Source of the DNA: Pseudomonas berkeleyensis
GTDB taxonomy: Bacteria > Pseudomonadota > Gammaproteobacteria > Pseudomonadales > Pseudomonadaceae
Assembly (NCBI RefSeq): GCF_014109765.1
Contig: NZ_CP059139.1
Coordinates: 4,795,001 to 4,859,000 of the forward strand
Reading direction: 5' to 3'
DNA length: 64,000 nucleotides
Positions 19,987 through 29,545 of this stretch are shown in pieces. Within the stretch, counting starts at the first letter, position 1; every line of letters starts with the position of its first letter. Both the position numbers and the translations under genes were made by a program. The notes under the pieces were generated by a model that saw only the letters and a program-made list of their open reading frames with translations, made no database searches and was not told where the DNA came from.

Positions 19987-20667
19987 TCAGAGCAGTTCGG
20001 CGAGGCTATCGACCACCAGGCTCGGCTGCTCCTCGGCAACGGGACGGCCATGGTTGTAGCCATAGCTCACCGCAATGCAGGGGATTCCGGCAGCGCGGGC
20101 GGCCAGCACATCGTTGCGCGAGTCGCCGACGAACAACGACTGGGCCTGGCTGACGCCAGCCAAGTGCATGACCTGCAGCAAAGCGGCCGGATCCGGTTTC
20201 TGTTGCGGCAGGGTGTCGCCGCCGATGATCCAGCGGAAGTAGCCACCCAACCCGACCTGCTCCAGCAGCGGTGCGACGAAGCGCTCCGGCTTGTTGGTCA
20301 CCACAGCCAGCTCGACCGCAGCAGTGCTCAAGGCCTCCAGCAATTCGTGAACGCCCGGATAGAGCACGGTCAGTTCATGACAGTCGGCATAGATATCGAG
20401 AAAGCGCCCCAGCGCCTCCTCGGTCTCGACGTCGGACACTGCGGCGTGATCCAGGCCACCAGCCAGGGCACGGCGCACCAGCACGCGCGCACCGTTACCG
20501 ACCCATTCGCGTACGCGCTCGATACCGGCTGGTGCGCGCCCTCTCTCGACCAGCATGCGGTCGACGGCTGCGGCCAGATCCGGTACCGAATCGACCAGCG
20601 TGCCATCCAGATCGAACATCACCAGGCGCGGCAACTCACCGGCGCACAGTTCGCGCAGCGCTTTCAT
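19987..20667 (-). CDS. gph: Phosphoglycolate phosphatase
   Basis: A 226-residue HAD-family hydrolase that removes 2-phosphoglycolate formed during DNA 3'-end repair and oxidative metabolism. Motif I is [16 protein letters not shown] (the nucleophile Asp is the first of the pair), motif II is the VVTNKPERF segment and motif IV is [18 protein letters not shown]. The ATG overlaps the rpe stop by four bases. The rpe-gph pair upstream of trpE is conserved in PAO1 (PA0607-PA0608). Confidence 0.94.
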   Translation of the reverse strand: MKALRELCAGELPRLVMFDLDGTLVDSVPDLAAAVDRMLVERGRAPAGIERVREWVGNGARVLVRRALAGGLDHAAVSDVETEEALGRFLDIYADCHELTVLYPGVHELLEALSTAAVELAVVTNKPERFVAPLLEQVGLGGYFRWIIGGDTLPQQKPDPAALLQVMHLAGVSQAQSLFVGDSRNDVLAARAAGIPCIAVSYGYNHGRPVAEEQPSLVVDSLAELL

Positions 20668-21338
20668 CCACGCACCTGGGCCAGTTCGGCGCGCATTGCG
20701 TCGATCACGGCTTTGTAGTCCGGCTGGTTGAAAATCGCCGAGCCGGCAACGAAGGTGTCGGCGCCCGCTGCGGCGATCTCACGGATGTTCTTGGCGCTGA
20801 CGCCACCGTCGATCTCCAGGCGGATATCACGGCCGCTGGCGTCGATCAGCGCACGGGCTTCGCGCAGCTTGTCGAGCGTGCCGGGGATGAACTTCTGCCC
20901 GCCGAAGCCGGGGTTGACGCTCATCAAGAGGATCATGTCGACCTTGTCCATCACGTACTTCAGCGCATCCAGCGAGGTCGCCGGGTTGAACACCAGGCCG
21001 CACTTGGCGCCGCCGTCCTTGATCAACTGCAGGGAGCGGTCGATGTGCAGGGTGGCTTCGGGATGAAAGGTGATGTAGCTGGCGCCGGCTTCGAGGAAAT
21101 CACCGATGATGCGATCGACCGGGCTGACCATCAGGTGCACATCGATAGGCGCAGTAACGCCGTACTTGCGCAGCGCCGAGCAGACCATCGGGCCGATGGT
21201 CAGGTTGGGCACATAGTGGTTGTCCATGACATCGAAGTGGACGATGTCCGCCCCGGCGGCGAGTACGTTGTCCACTTCCTCACCCAGGCGGGCGAAGTCG
21301 GCGGAAAGGATCGACGGAGCGATGGCGAAGGGTTGCAT
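20664..21338 (-). CDS. rpe: Ribulose-phosphate 3-epimerase
   Basis: A 224-residue TIM-barrel enzyme that interconverts ribulose-5-phosphate and xylulose-5-phosphate in the pentose phosphate pathway. Signatures are [17 protein letters not shown] at the start, [18 protein letters not shown] with the metal-binding His and Asp, and [14 protein letters not shown]. It is the first gene of the rpe-gph pair; a 193-base repeat element begins just upstream of its start. Confidence 0.97.
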   Translation of the reverse strand: MQPFAIAPSILSADFARLGEEVDNVLAAGADIVHFDVMDNHYVPNLTIGPMVCSALRKYGVTAPIDVHLMVSPVDRIIGDFLEAGASYITFHPEATLHIDRSLQLIKDGGAKCGLVFNPATSLDALKYVMDKVDMILLMSVNPGFGGQKFIPGTLDKLREARALIDASGRDIRLEIDGGVSAKNIREIAAAGADTFVAGSAIFNQPDYKAVIDAMRAELAQVRG

Positions 21339-21352
21339 GGCGCACCTCTGAG

Positions 21353-21545
21353 AACCGGTTTGGGATCTCGCGAGCTAGAGCCAAGCTAGGCAAAAACAGG
21401 CGAGAACGTAACGAAGTGAAGTAACAGCCGCAGGCTGGCCCGTAGGGGGAGCGCAGCGAATCAAGCGGAGTTTACTGAAGTAAATGAGCATTCCGAGCCT
21501 GTTTTTAACGACGCCTGGCCGACGCGCAGCAGATCGTAAAAGGTT
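21353..21545. repeat. MITE-like dispersed repeat, long copy
   Basis: This 193-base element shares blocks with the one at 43096-43233: TCTCGCGAGCTAGAG (21366-21380), TCCGAGCCTGTTTTTAACG (21492-21510) and GGCCGACGCGCAGCAGA (21517-21533), in the same order. Its ends are imperfect inverted repeats (AACCGGTTT... and ...AAAAGGTT) and it has an inner inverted pair, AAAACAGGCGAG / GAGCCTGTTTTT. Relative to the other copy it carries about 55 extra bases in the centre. It contains no convincing reading frame, so it probably depends on another element for movement. Confidence 0.75.
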
Positions 21546-21638
21546 CGTAGTGCTTGGTCACGGTGGCGCGCATTGTAGCGGCTGATGCATCGGATGACAG
21601 CGCACCATGACAAGCGCGCCAATTCGCCTCACGACAGA

Positions 21639-21668
21639 AAGGCCCCGCTGGTTTTCCGGCGAGGCCTT
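21639..21668 (-). terminator. Terminator of the agt operon
   Basis: On the minus strand AAGGCCTCGCC and AGCGGGGCCTT pair with one or two mismatches around a short loop and are followed by TTTCTGT, 20 bases beyond the last permease gene. Confidence 0.6.
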
Positions 21669-21688
21669 GTTCATGCAGCGGTCGCCAT

Positions 21689-22516
21689 TTATTCCGGCGT
21701 CGATGTCCGCAGTTTCTCGCTACGCCCGCGCAGCCATTCCAAAGTCAGCAGCAGGAGGATGGAGAAGCCGATCAGCAAGGTCGCGGCGGCAGCGATGGTC
21801 GGTGACAGGTTCTCGCGGATGCCGCTGAACATCTGCCGTGGCAGGGTCGCTTGCTCCGGCCCGGCGAGGAACAGGGTCACCACCACTTCGTCGAACGAGG
21901 TGGCGAAGGCGAACAGCGCGCCGCTGATCACCCCAGGCGCGATCAGCGGCAGGGTCACCCGGCGAAACGCGGTGATCGGCGAAGCGCCCAGGCTGGCCGC
22001 TGCGCGCACCAGGTTGTGGTTGAAGCCCTGCAACGTAGCCGACACGGTGATGATGACGAACGGCACACCCAGCACCGCATGCACCAGAATCAGCGACAGG
22101 TAGCTGTTGCCCATCCCCAGCGGGGCAAAGAACAGGTAGCTGGCCACGCCGATGATCACCACCGGGACGATCATCGGCGAGATCAGCAAGCTCATCACCA
22201 GCGCCTTGCCGCGGAATTCACCACGGGTCAGGCCAATGGCGGCCAGGGTGCCGAAGACCATCGCCAGCAGGGTGGCGGCCGGGGCGATGATCAGGCTGTT
22301 CTTCAGCGAGCGCATCCAGTCGGCGGACATGAAGAAGTCCTCGTACCAGCGCAGCGAGAAGCCTTGCAGCGGGTAGACCAGGAAGGTGCCGGAGTTGAAC
22401 GACAGCGGCACGATCACCAGCACCGGCAGTATCAGGAACAGCAGTACCAGGCCGCAGATGATGCGCAGGCCGTAGTACCAGAGACGCTCGACGGGTGACA
22501 TGTAGGGGCTGAGCAT
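21689..22516 (-). CDS. agtD: ABC transporter permease, PotC/AgtD-like
   Basis: A 275-residue inner-membrane permease with six predicted helices. The EAA loop reads RAAASLGASPITAFRRVTLPLIAPG, the contact to the ATPase. By family and order it is the second permease of the agt uptake system for 4-aminobutyrate and 5-aminovalerate described in P. aeruginosa (PA0606). I chose ATG 22516 (MLSPYMSPVERLW) behind a GGAG site; codons further upstream read through a CCCTCTCCCGC repeat and are not coding. The polyamine-transporter (PotC) name is an alternative based on family alone. Confidence 0.85.
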   Translation of the reverse strand: MLSPYMSPVERLWYYGLRIICGLVLLFLILPVLVIVPLSFNSGTFLVYPLQGFSLRWYEDFFMSADWMRSLKNSLIIAPAATLLAMVFGTLAAIGLTRGEFRGKALVMSLLISPMIVPVVIIGVASYLFFAPLGMGNSYLSLILVHAVLGVPFVIITVSATLQGFNHNLVRAAASLGASPITAFRRVTLPLIAPGVISGALFAFATSFDEVVVTLFLAGPEQATLPRQMFSGIRENLSPTIAAAATLLIGFSILLLLTLEWLRGRSEKLRTSTPE

Positions 22517-22544
22517 GGGTGCTACTCCACTTGTGCTTTTAGCT

Positions 22545-22641
22545 CCCCTCTCCCGCTTGCGGGAGAGGGGCTGGGGGAGAGGGTTTGGTAAACCCGCCCT
22601 CTCCCGCCCTTTGGGCACCCTCTCCCGCAAGCGGGAGAGGG
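22545..22641. repeat. CCCTCTCCCGC palindromic repeat between the permease genes
   Basis: Two perfect palindromes, CTCTCCCGCTTGCGGGAGAG near the left end and CTCTCCCGCAAGCGGGAGAG near the right end, flank GGGAGAGGG / CCCTCTCCC arms. The whole 97-base element can fold into a long hairpin. It occupies most of the 166-base gap inside the agt operon, where neighbouring genes otherwise lie about 50-70 bases apart. Confidence 0.85.
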
Positions 22642-22682
22642 TCATCAGATGGCCTGCTACGCAGGCGTGTTCTATGGCCGTT

Positions 22683-23930
22683 TTAGCCAAGGCGCAGTTT
22701 GCTTGCACCGACCAGCCAGCTGTACACCACGTACAGCACCAGGGTCGCAGCCAACAACAGACCGCCGAGGGCCGTGGCCATGCCCCAGTTGATGGTGGTG
22801 TTGGTGTAGAAGGCGACGAAGTAGCTGATCATCTGGTCGTTCGGGCTGCCCAGCAGCGCCGGGGTGATGTAGTAGCCGATGGACAGGATGAATACCAGCA
22901 GGCAACCGGCGCCGACACCAGCCAGGGTCTGTGGGAAGTACACCCGCCAGAAACTGGCGAACGGATGGCAACCGAGTGACACCGCCGCACGCATGTAGCT
23001 GGGCGAGATGCCCTTCATCACGCTGTAGATCGGCAAGATCATGAACGGCAGCATGATATGCACCATGGCCACGTAGACGCCGCTGCGGTTGAACACCAGT
23101 TGCAGTGGCTGCTCGATGATGCCCAGTGATATCAGCGCACTGTTGATCAGCCCGCCGGACTGCAACAGCACAATCCAGGCTGCGACCCGCACCAGAATCG
23201 ATGTCCAGAACGGCAGCAGCACCAGAATCATCAGCAGGTTGCCCTGGCGAGTCGGCAGGTTGGCCAGCAGGTACGCCAGCGGGTAGGCCAGCACCAGGCA
23301 GATAGCGGTGATCACCAGGCTCATCCAGAAGGTGCGGGCGAAGATATCCAGGTAGATGGCCTGATCCGGCGTGGCACTGGCCAGTTCGCCCAGGTCGTCG
23401 ATACGGTGGTCGAGCGCCGCCAGCAGGTAGTACGGCGTTACCGAAGAAGCGTTACGACGGATCACCTGCCAATAGGCGGGGTCGCCCCAGCGCTCGTCCA
23501 TTTCCTGCAGCGCATCCTGGTAGGACGCCGGCTCTTCGCGCAGCGGCAGTTTGCGTGCGGTGCTGCTGACCAGGCTGCGGAAACCCGCCAGCTCCATGTT
23601 CAGCCGCTTCGACAGGTCGCCCAAACTCTGGTTACGCCGGGCTTCGGCGATGTCCAGCGTGATAGCCTGATAGACCGTCTCGTCGGGCAGGCCACGGCCG
23701 TCCCAGCTGGCAATCGCCTCGACCGTGCGCGGCAGGCTGCCAACCACTTCCGGGTTGTCGACACTGCGCAGTAACAGTGCGCCGATAGGCAACAGGAAGG
23801 TCAGCAGAAGGAACAGCAGCAAAGGCAGGATCAGCGCCTTCGACTTCAGCCGGTTGAAGCGCTCGGCTCGGGCCAGACGCTGCTTCAGGCTCGGCCCGGG
23901 CAGCGCGGTGGCGGACAATTCGCTGGCCAT
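22683..23930 (-). CDS. agtC: ABC transporter permease, PotB/AgtC-like, with large periplasmic loop
   Basis: A 415-residue permease, about 120 residues longer than ordinary PotB proteins. After the first helix (about 37-58, LILPLLLFLLLTFLLPIGALLL) comes a hydrophilic loop of about 130 residues, then five more helices. The EAA loop is RAAVSLGCHPFASFWRVYFPQ. The long loop is typical of one subgroup of spermidine/putrescine-type permeases and may contact the binding protein. Start ATG 23930 (MASELSAT) follows GGAG at good spacing. Probable equivalent of PA0605. Confidence 0.85.
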   Translation of the reverse strand: MASELSATALPGPSLKQRLARAERFNRLKSKALILPLLLFLLLTFLLPIGALLLRSVDNPEVVGSLPRTVEAIASWDGRGLPDETVYQAITLDIAEARRNQSLGDLSKRLNMELAGFRSLVSSTARKLPLREEPASYQDALQEMDERWGDPAYWQVIRRNASSVTPYYLLAALDHRIDDLGELASATPDQAIYLDIFARTFWMSLVITAICLVLAYPLAYLLANLPTRQGNLLMILVLLPFWTSILVRVAAWIVLLQSGGLINSALISLGIIEQPLQLVFNRSGVYVAMVHIMLPFMILPIYSVMKGISPSYMRAAVSLGCHPFASFWRVYFPQTLAGVGAGCLLVFILSIGYYITPALLGSPNDQMISYFVAFYTNTTINWGMATALGGLLLAATLVLYVVYSWLVGASKLRLG

Positions 23931-23997
23931 GGACAACTCCGCAAGCAAGGTAGGAATTCAGACGGCCCCGCCAAGACGGGGCCGGGTAGGCGGCTGA

Positions 23998-25029
23998 TTA
24001 ACGTGCTGCCCAGGCGTTGAAACGCTGTTCCAGCTGCTCGCCGTAGTCAGCCCAGAAGGTCACGTCGATGGCCACCTGGTTGGCGATGTTCTCCGGCGTG
24101 GTCGGCATCAGATTCAGACGCTCAGGCGCCAGCAGCTCGATGGCCTGCTTGTTGGCCGGACCGTAGGCGATGTTTTCCGAGTAGGTCTTCTGCGCCTCTG
24201 GCTTGACCGAATAGGCGATGAATTCCTTGGCCAGCTCGGCGTTCTTGGCGCCACGCGGAATGGCCCAGGAATCGAAGTCGTAGATACCGCCGTTCCACAC
24301 CACCTGCAGGTTGCTCTCGCCCTGCACCGCGGCGATACGACCGTTGTAGGCCGAGCTCATCACCACGTCGCCGGAAGCGAGGTATTGCGGCGGCTGGGCG
24401 CCAGCTTCCCACCACTGGATGTTCGGTTTCAGCTCGTCGAGTTTCTTGAAGGCGCGATCCTGGCCGTCTTTGGTCGCCAGCACCTTGTACACGTCCTTGA
24501 CCGGTACGCCGTCAGCCATCAGGGCGAACTCCAGGGTGTACTTGGCGCCTTTGCGTAGGCCGCGCTTACCCGGGAATTTACTTACGTCCCAGAAATCGGC
24601 CCAGCTGGTCGGCGCTGCGCTGAGCTTGTCGGCGTTGTAGGCCAGTACTGTCGACCACACGAAGAAGCCAACGCCGCACGGCTGGATGGCGCCTTCGATG
24701 AAGTTGGACTCGTCGCCGAACTGCGCGGGATCGAGCTCTTCGAACAGGCCTTCATCGCAACCACGGGCCAGTTCCGGCGACTCCACCTCCACCAGATCCC
24801 AGCTCACGCTGCGGGTATCGACCATGGCTTTGACCTTGGCCATTTCGCCGTTGTATTCGCCGCCCAGCACCTTGTTGCCGGTGTCTTTCTCGAAGGGTTC
24901 GTAGAACGCCTTGACCTGCGCCGCCTTGTTCGCGCCGCCGAAGGACACTGCTGTCAGATCCACCGCCAGTGCCGGCATGGCACAGCTCACGCCCAGGGCG
25001 AGAGCCGCGAGCTTCAGGGATTTCGTCAT
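23998..25029 (-). CDS. agtB: ABC transporter periplasmic binding protein, AgtB/PotD-like
   Basis: A 343-residue solute-binding protein. The signal peptide MTKSLKLAALALGVSCAMPA ends at ALA-VDL near residue 23. The mature part is an extracellular solute-binding family 1/8 fold with FYEPFEKDTGNKVLGGEYNG near the N-terminus. Start ATG 25029 follows GAGGAG. It delivers the ligand to the AgtC/AgtD permeases; by gene order it matches PA0604, whose system takes up 4-aminobutyrate and 5-aminovalerate. Ligand specificity cannot be read from this sequence alone. Confidence 0.86.
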   Translation of the reverse strand: MTKSLKLAALALGVSCAMPALAVDLTAVSFGGANKAAQVKAFYEPFEKDTGNKVLGGEYNGEMAKVKAMVDTRSVSWDLVEVESPELARGCDEGLFEELDPAQFGDESNFIEGAIQPCGVGFFVWSTVLAYNADKLSAAPTSWADFWDVSKFPGKRGLRKGAKYTLEFALMADGVPVKDVYKVLATKDGQDRAFKKLDELKPNIQWWEAGAQPPQYLASGDVVMSSAYNGRIAAVQGESNLQVVWNGGIYDFDSWAIPRGAKNAELAKEFIAYSVKPEAQKTYSENIAYGPANKQAIELLAPERLNLMPTTPENIANQVAIDVTFWADYGEQLEQRFNAWAAR

Positions 25030-25082
25030 TCTTGTAAGCTCCTCTGTGTTACGTGGTAAAGGTGAAGCACTGCGCGAAACGG

Positions 25083-26180
25083 TCACTCGGCTTGGAGTGG
25101 ATCGAGCGCGCGGACATGCTCGACAGACCAGCCGAGCGGAACCAGATCGCCAACCGCCAGGCCAGGATCGAGCTCGGCCACGGGTTGCTTGACGTAGAAA
25201 TCGGACTTGCCACAGACCTCCATGCGAATACGCACGTGGTCGCCCAGATAGATGAACTCGGCGATGCGCCCGGAGAACCGGTTCGGACAGGCTTCGCTGT
25301 GGCCGTTCATGCGGATGCGCTCGGGACGGATCGACAGGCTCACCGGCTCGCCGATGGCGCCGACATTCACTGCCGTGGCGCGCACTTCCTCACCACGCGC
25401 CAGGCGCACCACGCACTCCTCGCCCTGCTGGCTGACCAGCTCGCCAGCCAGGCGGTTGTTCTCACCGATGAACTGGGCAACGAAGGTGTTATGCGGCGCT
25501 TCGTAAAGCTCGCGCGGCGGGGCGATCTGCTGGATTTCGCCTTGATGGAAAACCGCCACGCGGTCGGACATGGTCAGCGCCTCGCCCTGGTCGTGGGTGA
25601 CGTAGACCACGGTCACGCCCAGGCTCTGGTGCAGGTGCTTGATCTCCATCTGCATGTGTTCGCGCAACTGCTTGTCCAGCGCGCCGAGGGGTTCGTCCAT
25701 CAGCACCAGCTGCGGTTCGAACACCAGTGCGCGGGCCAGTGCCACACGCTGCTGCTGGCCACCGGACAGCTGACCCGGATAACGGTTGCGGAAGCTATCG
25801 AGCTGCACCATCGACAGGGCGCGTTTGACCCGCTCGCTGGTGTCGGTGCGCGACATGCCGCGCACGCTGAGGGGGAAGGCCAGATTCTCGGCCACGGTCA
25901 TGTGCGGGAACAGGGCGTAGTTCTGGAACACCATGCCAATGTCGCGCTTGTGCGGCGGCAGTTTGTTCAGCGAACGGCCATCGAGGAGGATTTCCCCTGC
26001 GGTCGGCGTTTCGAAACCGGCCAGCATCATCAGGCTGGTGGTCTTGCCGGAGCCGGACGGTCCGAGCAGGGTCAGAAACTCGCCCTTGCGGATATCCAGA
26101 TTGAGATCCTTGACGATCAGCGTCTCACCGTCATAGCTCTTCTGCACGCCGCGGAAGCTCACCAAAACATCGTTTGCCAT
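25083..26180 (-). CDS. agtA: ABC transporter ATP-binding protein, AgtA/PotA-like
   Basis: A 365-residue ATPase, first gene of the transporter operon. Walker A is LLGPSGSGKTTSLMMLAG, the signature is LSGGQQQRVALARAL, Walker B is QLVLMDEPLGALD, and the switch histidine follows in VYVTHDQGEALTMSD. A C-terminal TOBE domain (about 280-355) is present. ATG 26180 is preferred over the in-frame GTG three bases upstream. A 218-base gap with palindromic repeats separates it from agtR. Confidence 0.9.
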   Translation of the reverse strand: MANDVLVSFRGVQKSYDGETLIVKDLNLDIRKGEFLTLLGPSGSGKTTSLMMLAGFETPTAGEILLDGRSLNKLPPHKRDIGMVFQNYALFPHMTVAENLAFPLSVRGMSRTDTSERVKRALSMVQLDSFRNRYPGQLSGGQQQRVALARALVFEPQLVLMDEPLGALDKQLREHMQMEIKHLHQSLGVTVVYVTHDQGEALTMSDRVAVFHQGEIQQIAPPRELYEAPHNTFVAQFIGENNRLAGELVSQQGEECVVRLARGEEVRATAVNVGAIGEPVSLSIRPERIRMNGHSEACPNRFSGRIAEFIYLGDHVRIRMEVCGKSDFYVKQPVAELDPGLAVGDLVPLGWSVEHVRALDPLQAE

Positions 26181-26340
26181 CACCGCACCCTTGTTCTTGT
26201 CTCTGGCTGATGACTAGAGATTAGAACTGCCTGGCGAAGCGGCAAATCAGGCGGGATGACAAGCTGATATCAGGCACAAGGAGAATCTGCTGTAGGGATT
26301 GCCCTACAAAATCCGAGCAGAGAAATCAGGCATTACGTCC

Positions 26341-26402
26341 GTAGGGTGCCGTGTGCACCAATTGCCTTGGGGCCGAAAGATCGGTGCGCACAGCGCCCCT
26401 AC
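26341..26402. repeat. GTAGGGTGC-type palindrome overlapping the agtR stop
   Basis: GTAGGGTGCCGTGTGCACC at the left and GGTGCGCACAGCGCCCCTAC at the right are imperfect inverted repeats around about 23 bases. The rightmost CTA is the TAG stop of agtR on the minus strand. A related element lies at 48034-48087. A shorter palindrome, TGTAGGGATTGCCCTACA, lies just to its left (about 26291-26308). Confidence 0.75.
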
Positions 26403-27028
26403 AGCAACCGATGCTCCATGGCGTAACGCACCAGGTCGGCCATCGAGTGCGCACCGAGCTTCTGCATCAGACGTGCCTTGTGGGTGCTCACGGTCTTGTT
26501 GCTGATGGCCAGGTGCAGGGCGATATCGTTGACCCCCTCACCACGCACCAGACGCTCGAACACCGAAAACTCGCGTTCGGAAAGTTGCGCATGCGGCGGG
26601 CGTGAATCGGTCAGGCCGACCTCGAACACCATGCGATCGGCCAATGCCGGGTCGATGTAACGCCCACCCGCAGCGACCTTACGAATCGCCGTGATCAACA
26701 GCGCCGGGTCGCTGTCCTTGGTGGCATAGCCAGCCGCGCCGACCTTGAGCGCCCGCGCCGCCATCTGCGCCTCGTCATGCATCGACAACACCAGAATCGC
26801 CGGCGGCGCATTCAGTGCCCGAATACGCGGAATGGCCTCCAGACCGTTGACGCCGGGCATGGAGATATCCAGCAGCACCACATCGCACGGTGTGCGGCGC
26901 AACACGTCGAGCAGTTGCTCGCCATTGCAGGCTTCACCCGCCACTTCGAGATCGCGCGCCATGCCGATCAGTTGCTTGATACCTTCCCGCACGATGGTGT
27001 GGTCTTCAGCCACCAGTACCCGAATCAC
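26399..27028 (-). CDS. agtR: LuxR/NarL-type response regulator AgtR
   Basis: A 209-residue regulator. The receiver domain has the phosphoacceptor Asp in VVLLDISMPGVNG (about residue 54), Thr/Ser and Lys at the usual places, and a C-terminal LuxR helix-turn-helix (LSEREFSVFERLVRG then NKTVSTHKARLMQKLG). It overlaps the sensor gene by four bases. In P. aeruginosa AgtR (PA0601) controls the adjacent transporter and has been linked to peptidoglycan sensing and virulence-factor output. Its stop codon lies in a palindromic repeat. Confidence 0.9.
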   Translation of the reverse strand: MIRVLVAEDHTIVREGIKQLIGMARDLEVAGEACNGEQLLDVLRRTPCDVVLLDISMPGVNGLEAIPRIRALNAPPAILVLSMHDEAQMAARALKVGAAGYATKDSDPALLITAIRKVAAGGRYIDPALADRMVFEVGLTDSRPPHAQLSEREFSVFERLVRGEGVNDIALHLAISNKTVSTHKARLMQKLGAHSMADLVRYAMEHRLL

Positions 27029-29430
27029 GCGTTCTCCTCCCCATCCAGAACCACCCGAGCGTAAAGGGTAGTGCCCTCGCCTGGCAGACTGTCAATCCGC
27101 AACTCGCCGCCCAGCATGAGCATGCGTTCCTGCATGCCGACCAGGCCGAACGACTGCCCTGCTCTGCGCTGAGACGGGTCGAAACCCTTGCCATCGTCGG
27201 CCACCGCCAGACACAGAGTGCTCTGCTCCTGCCACAGACGAACCTCGACGCTGTGCGCACCGGCATGACGCATCACGTTGGTGAGTGCCTCCTGCAGGAT
27301 GCGGAACAGACCGATGGCCTGAGCATCCGGCAGGCGCGGCAAATGCTCCGGCACCTCGACCAGGCAGGGGATCTGCGTGCGTTCTTCAAATCGTCGCACC
27401 TGCCACTCGATGGCCGAGGCGATGCCAGCATCGAGAATCGGCGGACGCAAAGCGGTCGCGACATCACGCACCAGCTGGAACAACTGGGCGATCAGCCGCT
27501 TCATGCTGGCCAAACGCTCATCCAGCGCAGGAATCTGCCCGGCGCAGGCCAGCTCGCACATCGCGGTTTCCAGCTTGAGCACGGTCAGCACCTGGCCCAA
27601 CTCGTCATGCACTTCACGGGCGATACGCGCCTTTTCCTCTTCGCGCACGCTCTCCAAATGCGCGGACAGCTCGCGCAGGCGTGCACGGGAATCGGCCAAG
27701 GCCAGCTCCGCCAGTTTGTTCTCGGTGATGTCCCAGAGAATGCCGTCCCAGACCACCCGTCCGTTGCCCAACGAGCGCGCGGTCGAGCGGATATCTGCCC
27801 AGCGCACCAGGCCTTGATGCGTCTGAATACGGCCTTGCCAGTCCCAGTCACTCTCGCTTTCCAGCGCCAGCGTCTGGCTGTTCAGATAACTGGCCAGATC
27901 CTGCGGATGCACCAGGCTACGAATGCCGCGATCCTCGCGCTGCAGCTCGTGCGCCGGCCAGCCGACCATCTCCTGACTGGCTTCGCTGATGTAGGCGAAG
28001 TTGACCGCCTGCCCCGGCCCGGCACGCTCCAGGCGGAACACCAGACCGGGGACGTTGCCGGCGATGCCCTTGAAGCGCGCCTCGCTTTCCTCCAGCGCCG
28101 CACGCGCCCGACGGCGCTCGGTCACATCGCTGAGAAACACCACCAGATACTCGGCCTGGCGGTAACGCAGAAAGCTCAGCGACACATCCGCCGGCATGCG
28201 ACTGCCGTCGGCACGCAGGCAGTCGATCTCGAAACTCGGCGAGCCCGCGTCCTGCTCGCGCACGCGCTTCCACAGGCGCAACCAGCGATCCATATCGAGC
28301 CCGGGCTCGAGCAGCCCCAGCGGCTTGTCCACCAGTTCACCCACGCCATAACCGAGCATACGTTCGGCCGCACGGTTGGCGTAACGCAGGTGGCTATCCC
28401 AGTTGACCCAGAGGATTCCCACCGTGCTGTTATCGATGGAGAACTGACTCAGACGCAGGGATTCCGCAGCCTGGCGATGCCGATCGAACTCACCACGCGC
28501 AGCCAGCAGCTCACGCTCCAACTGGCGGGTCTGCTGGCGCTGACGATAAAGGGCGGTTGCGCCGATCAGCAGCAACAGGCCAAGGAACAGGGTCAGGGTT
28601 TTCCAGAAGCCAACGAAGTCGCTGGACTGCGGATAACGCAGTGGCATCCAGGCTTCGCGCAACTCCTCCAGCTCACGCGCGGGCAGCGCCTTCAGGGTCT
28701 GATCGACGATGGCGGACAAGGTCGGCTGGTCACGCCGGGTCGCCAGGCGTAACAGCTGCGGTAGGCCAATATCGCCGACGATGCTGAGAATGGAGAAACG
28801 CGACTCGCGCAGCAGCAGACTGAGGCTGGCTTCATCCAGCACCGCGTAGCTGGCCTCCTGACTCAACACCTGCTGCAACGCCGCACGCTCGGAAGGCACC
28901 AGATGCAAACGCAGATTGGTGTGGGTTCGCCCCAGGTACTCCGCCGCCTGGCTCGGCGCGCGTACGGCTACCAGTTGCTCCAGAGGGAGTTGATCGATAT
29001 CCACCGCACCGCTGCCGCTGCGCTCCCCCACCACCAGATGCGGGACGCGCAGATACGGCATGGAGTAATGCCAGATACGCAGACCGGCCGGCGTCTGCTG
29101 AAGGCCTGGAGCAAGATCCACTTCGCCGGCCTGGGCGGCTTTATCCAGCGCTTCTAGCGTCGGGTAGAGGCGCCAGTCCGGGCTGACGTCCATGCCCTCC
29201 AGCAGACGCTCCATCAGCTCGACATTGGCGCCGGTCAGTTGCCGATCCCGTCCACGCTGCACCCAAGGCGCCTGCAGCACGAGCCCTACCCGCAACACCG
29301 GATGCGCCTGGAGCCAGGCACGCTGCTCGCCATCGAAGGCCGGGCGCAGCGGCACACGCGTGGTATCCGCCCAGCAAGTAGAAACGCCCAGCATCAGCAG
29401 GACGACGAAGGAGGACAGGAGGGACTTCAT
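27025..29430 (-). CDS. agtS: Sensor histidine kinase AgtS with periplasmic binding domain
   Basis: An 801-residue inner-membrane kinase. A signal peptide (MKSLLSSFVVLLMLGVSTCW) is followed by a periplasmic SBP_bac_3-like domain (about 35-260; HPVLRVGLVLQAPW, MPYLRVPHLVVG), one transmembrane helix (about 278-298), two PAS domains (about 335-450 and 455-575), a HisKA_3 domain with the phospho-histidine in IAREVHDELGQVLTVLK, and a HATPase_c domain (EALTNVMRHAG, ADDGKGFD). The extracellular ligand domain and neighbouring transporter suggest that it senses the transporter's substrate or a cell-wall product. Start ATG 29430 gives the signal peptide; longer in-frame versions lie antisense to the DUF3530 gene and are not credible. 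Confidence 0.88.
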   Translation of the reverse strand: MKSLLSSFVVLLMLGVSTCWADTTRVPLRPAFDGEQRAWLQAHPVLRVGLVLQAPWVQRGRDRQLTGANVELMERLLEGMDVSPDWRLYPTLEALDKAAQAGEVDLAPGLQQTPAGLRIWHYSMPYLRVPHLVVGERSGSGAVDIDQLPLEQLVAVRAPSQAAEYLGRTHTNLRLHLVPSERAALQQVLSQEASYAVLDEASLSLLLRESRFSILSIVGDIGLPQLLRLATRRDQPTLSAIVDQTLKALPARELEELREAWMPLRYPQSSDFVGFWKTLTLFLGLLLLIGATALYRQRQQTRQLERELLAARGEFDRHRQAAESLRLSQFSIDNSTVGILWVNWDSHLRYANRAAERMLGYGVGELVDKPLGLLEPGLDMDRWLRLWKRVREQDAGSPSFEIDCLRADGSRMPADVSLSFLRYRQAEYLVVFLSDVTERRRARAALEESEARFKGIAGNVPGLVFRLERAGPGQAVNFAYISEASQEMVGWPAHELQREDRGIRSLVHPQDLASYLNSQTLALESESDWDWQGRIQTHQGLVRWADIRSTARSLGNGRVVWDGILWDITENKLAELALADSRARLRELSAHLESVREEEKARIAREVHDELGQVLTVLKLETAMCELACAGQIPALDERLASMKRLIAQLFQLVRDVATALRPPILDAGIASAIEWQVRRFEERTQIPCLVEVPEHLPRLPDAQAIGLFRILQEALTNVMRHAGAHSVEVRLWQEQSTLCLAVADDGKGFDPSQRRAGQSFGLVGMQERMLMLGGELRIDSLPGEGTTLYARVVLDGEENA

Positions 29431-29545
29431 GCGCGGGGTAGATCCGATGACGCGATCCCTTACCTTACTCCAGTCTTTATCCAACTTCCTGACAAAAACG
29501 GAAGTCGGCATTAGGCTCTGCTGCAGACACTCAGGAGTCTCACCG

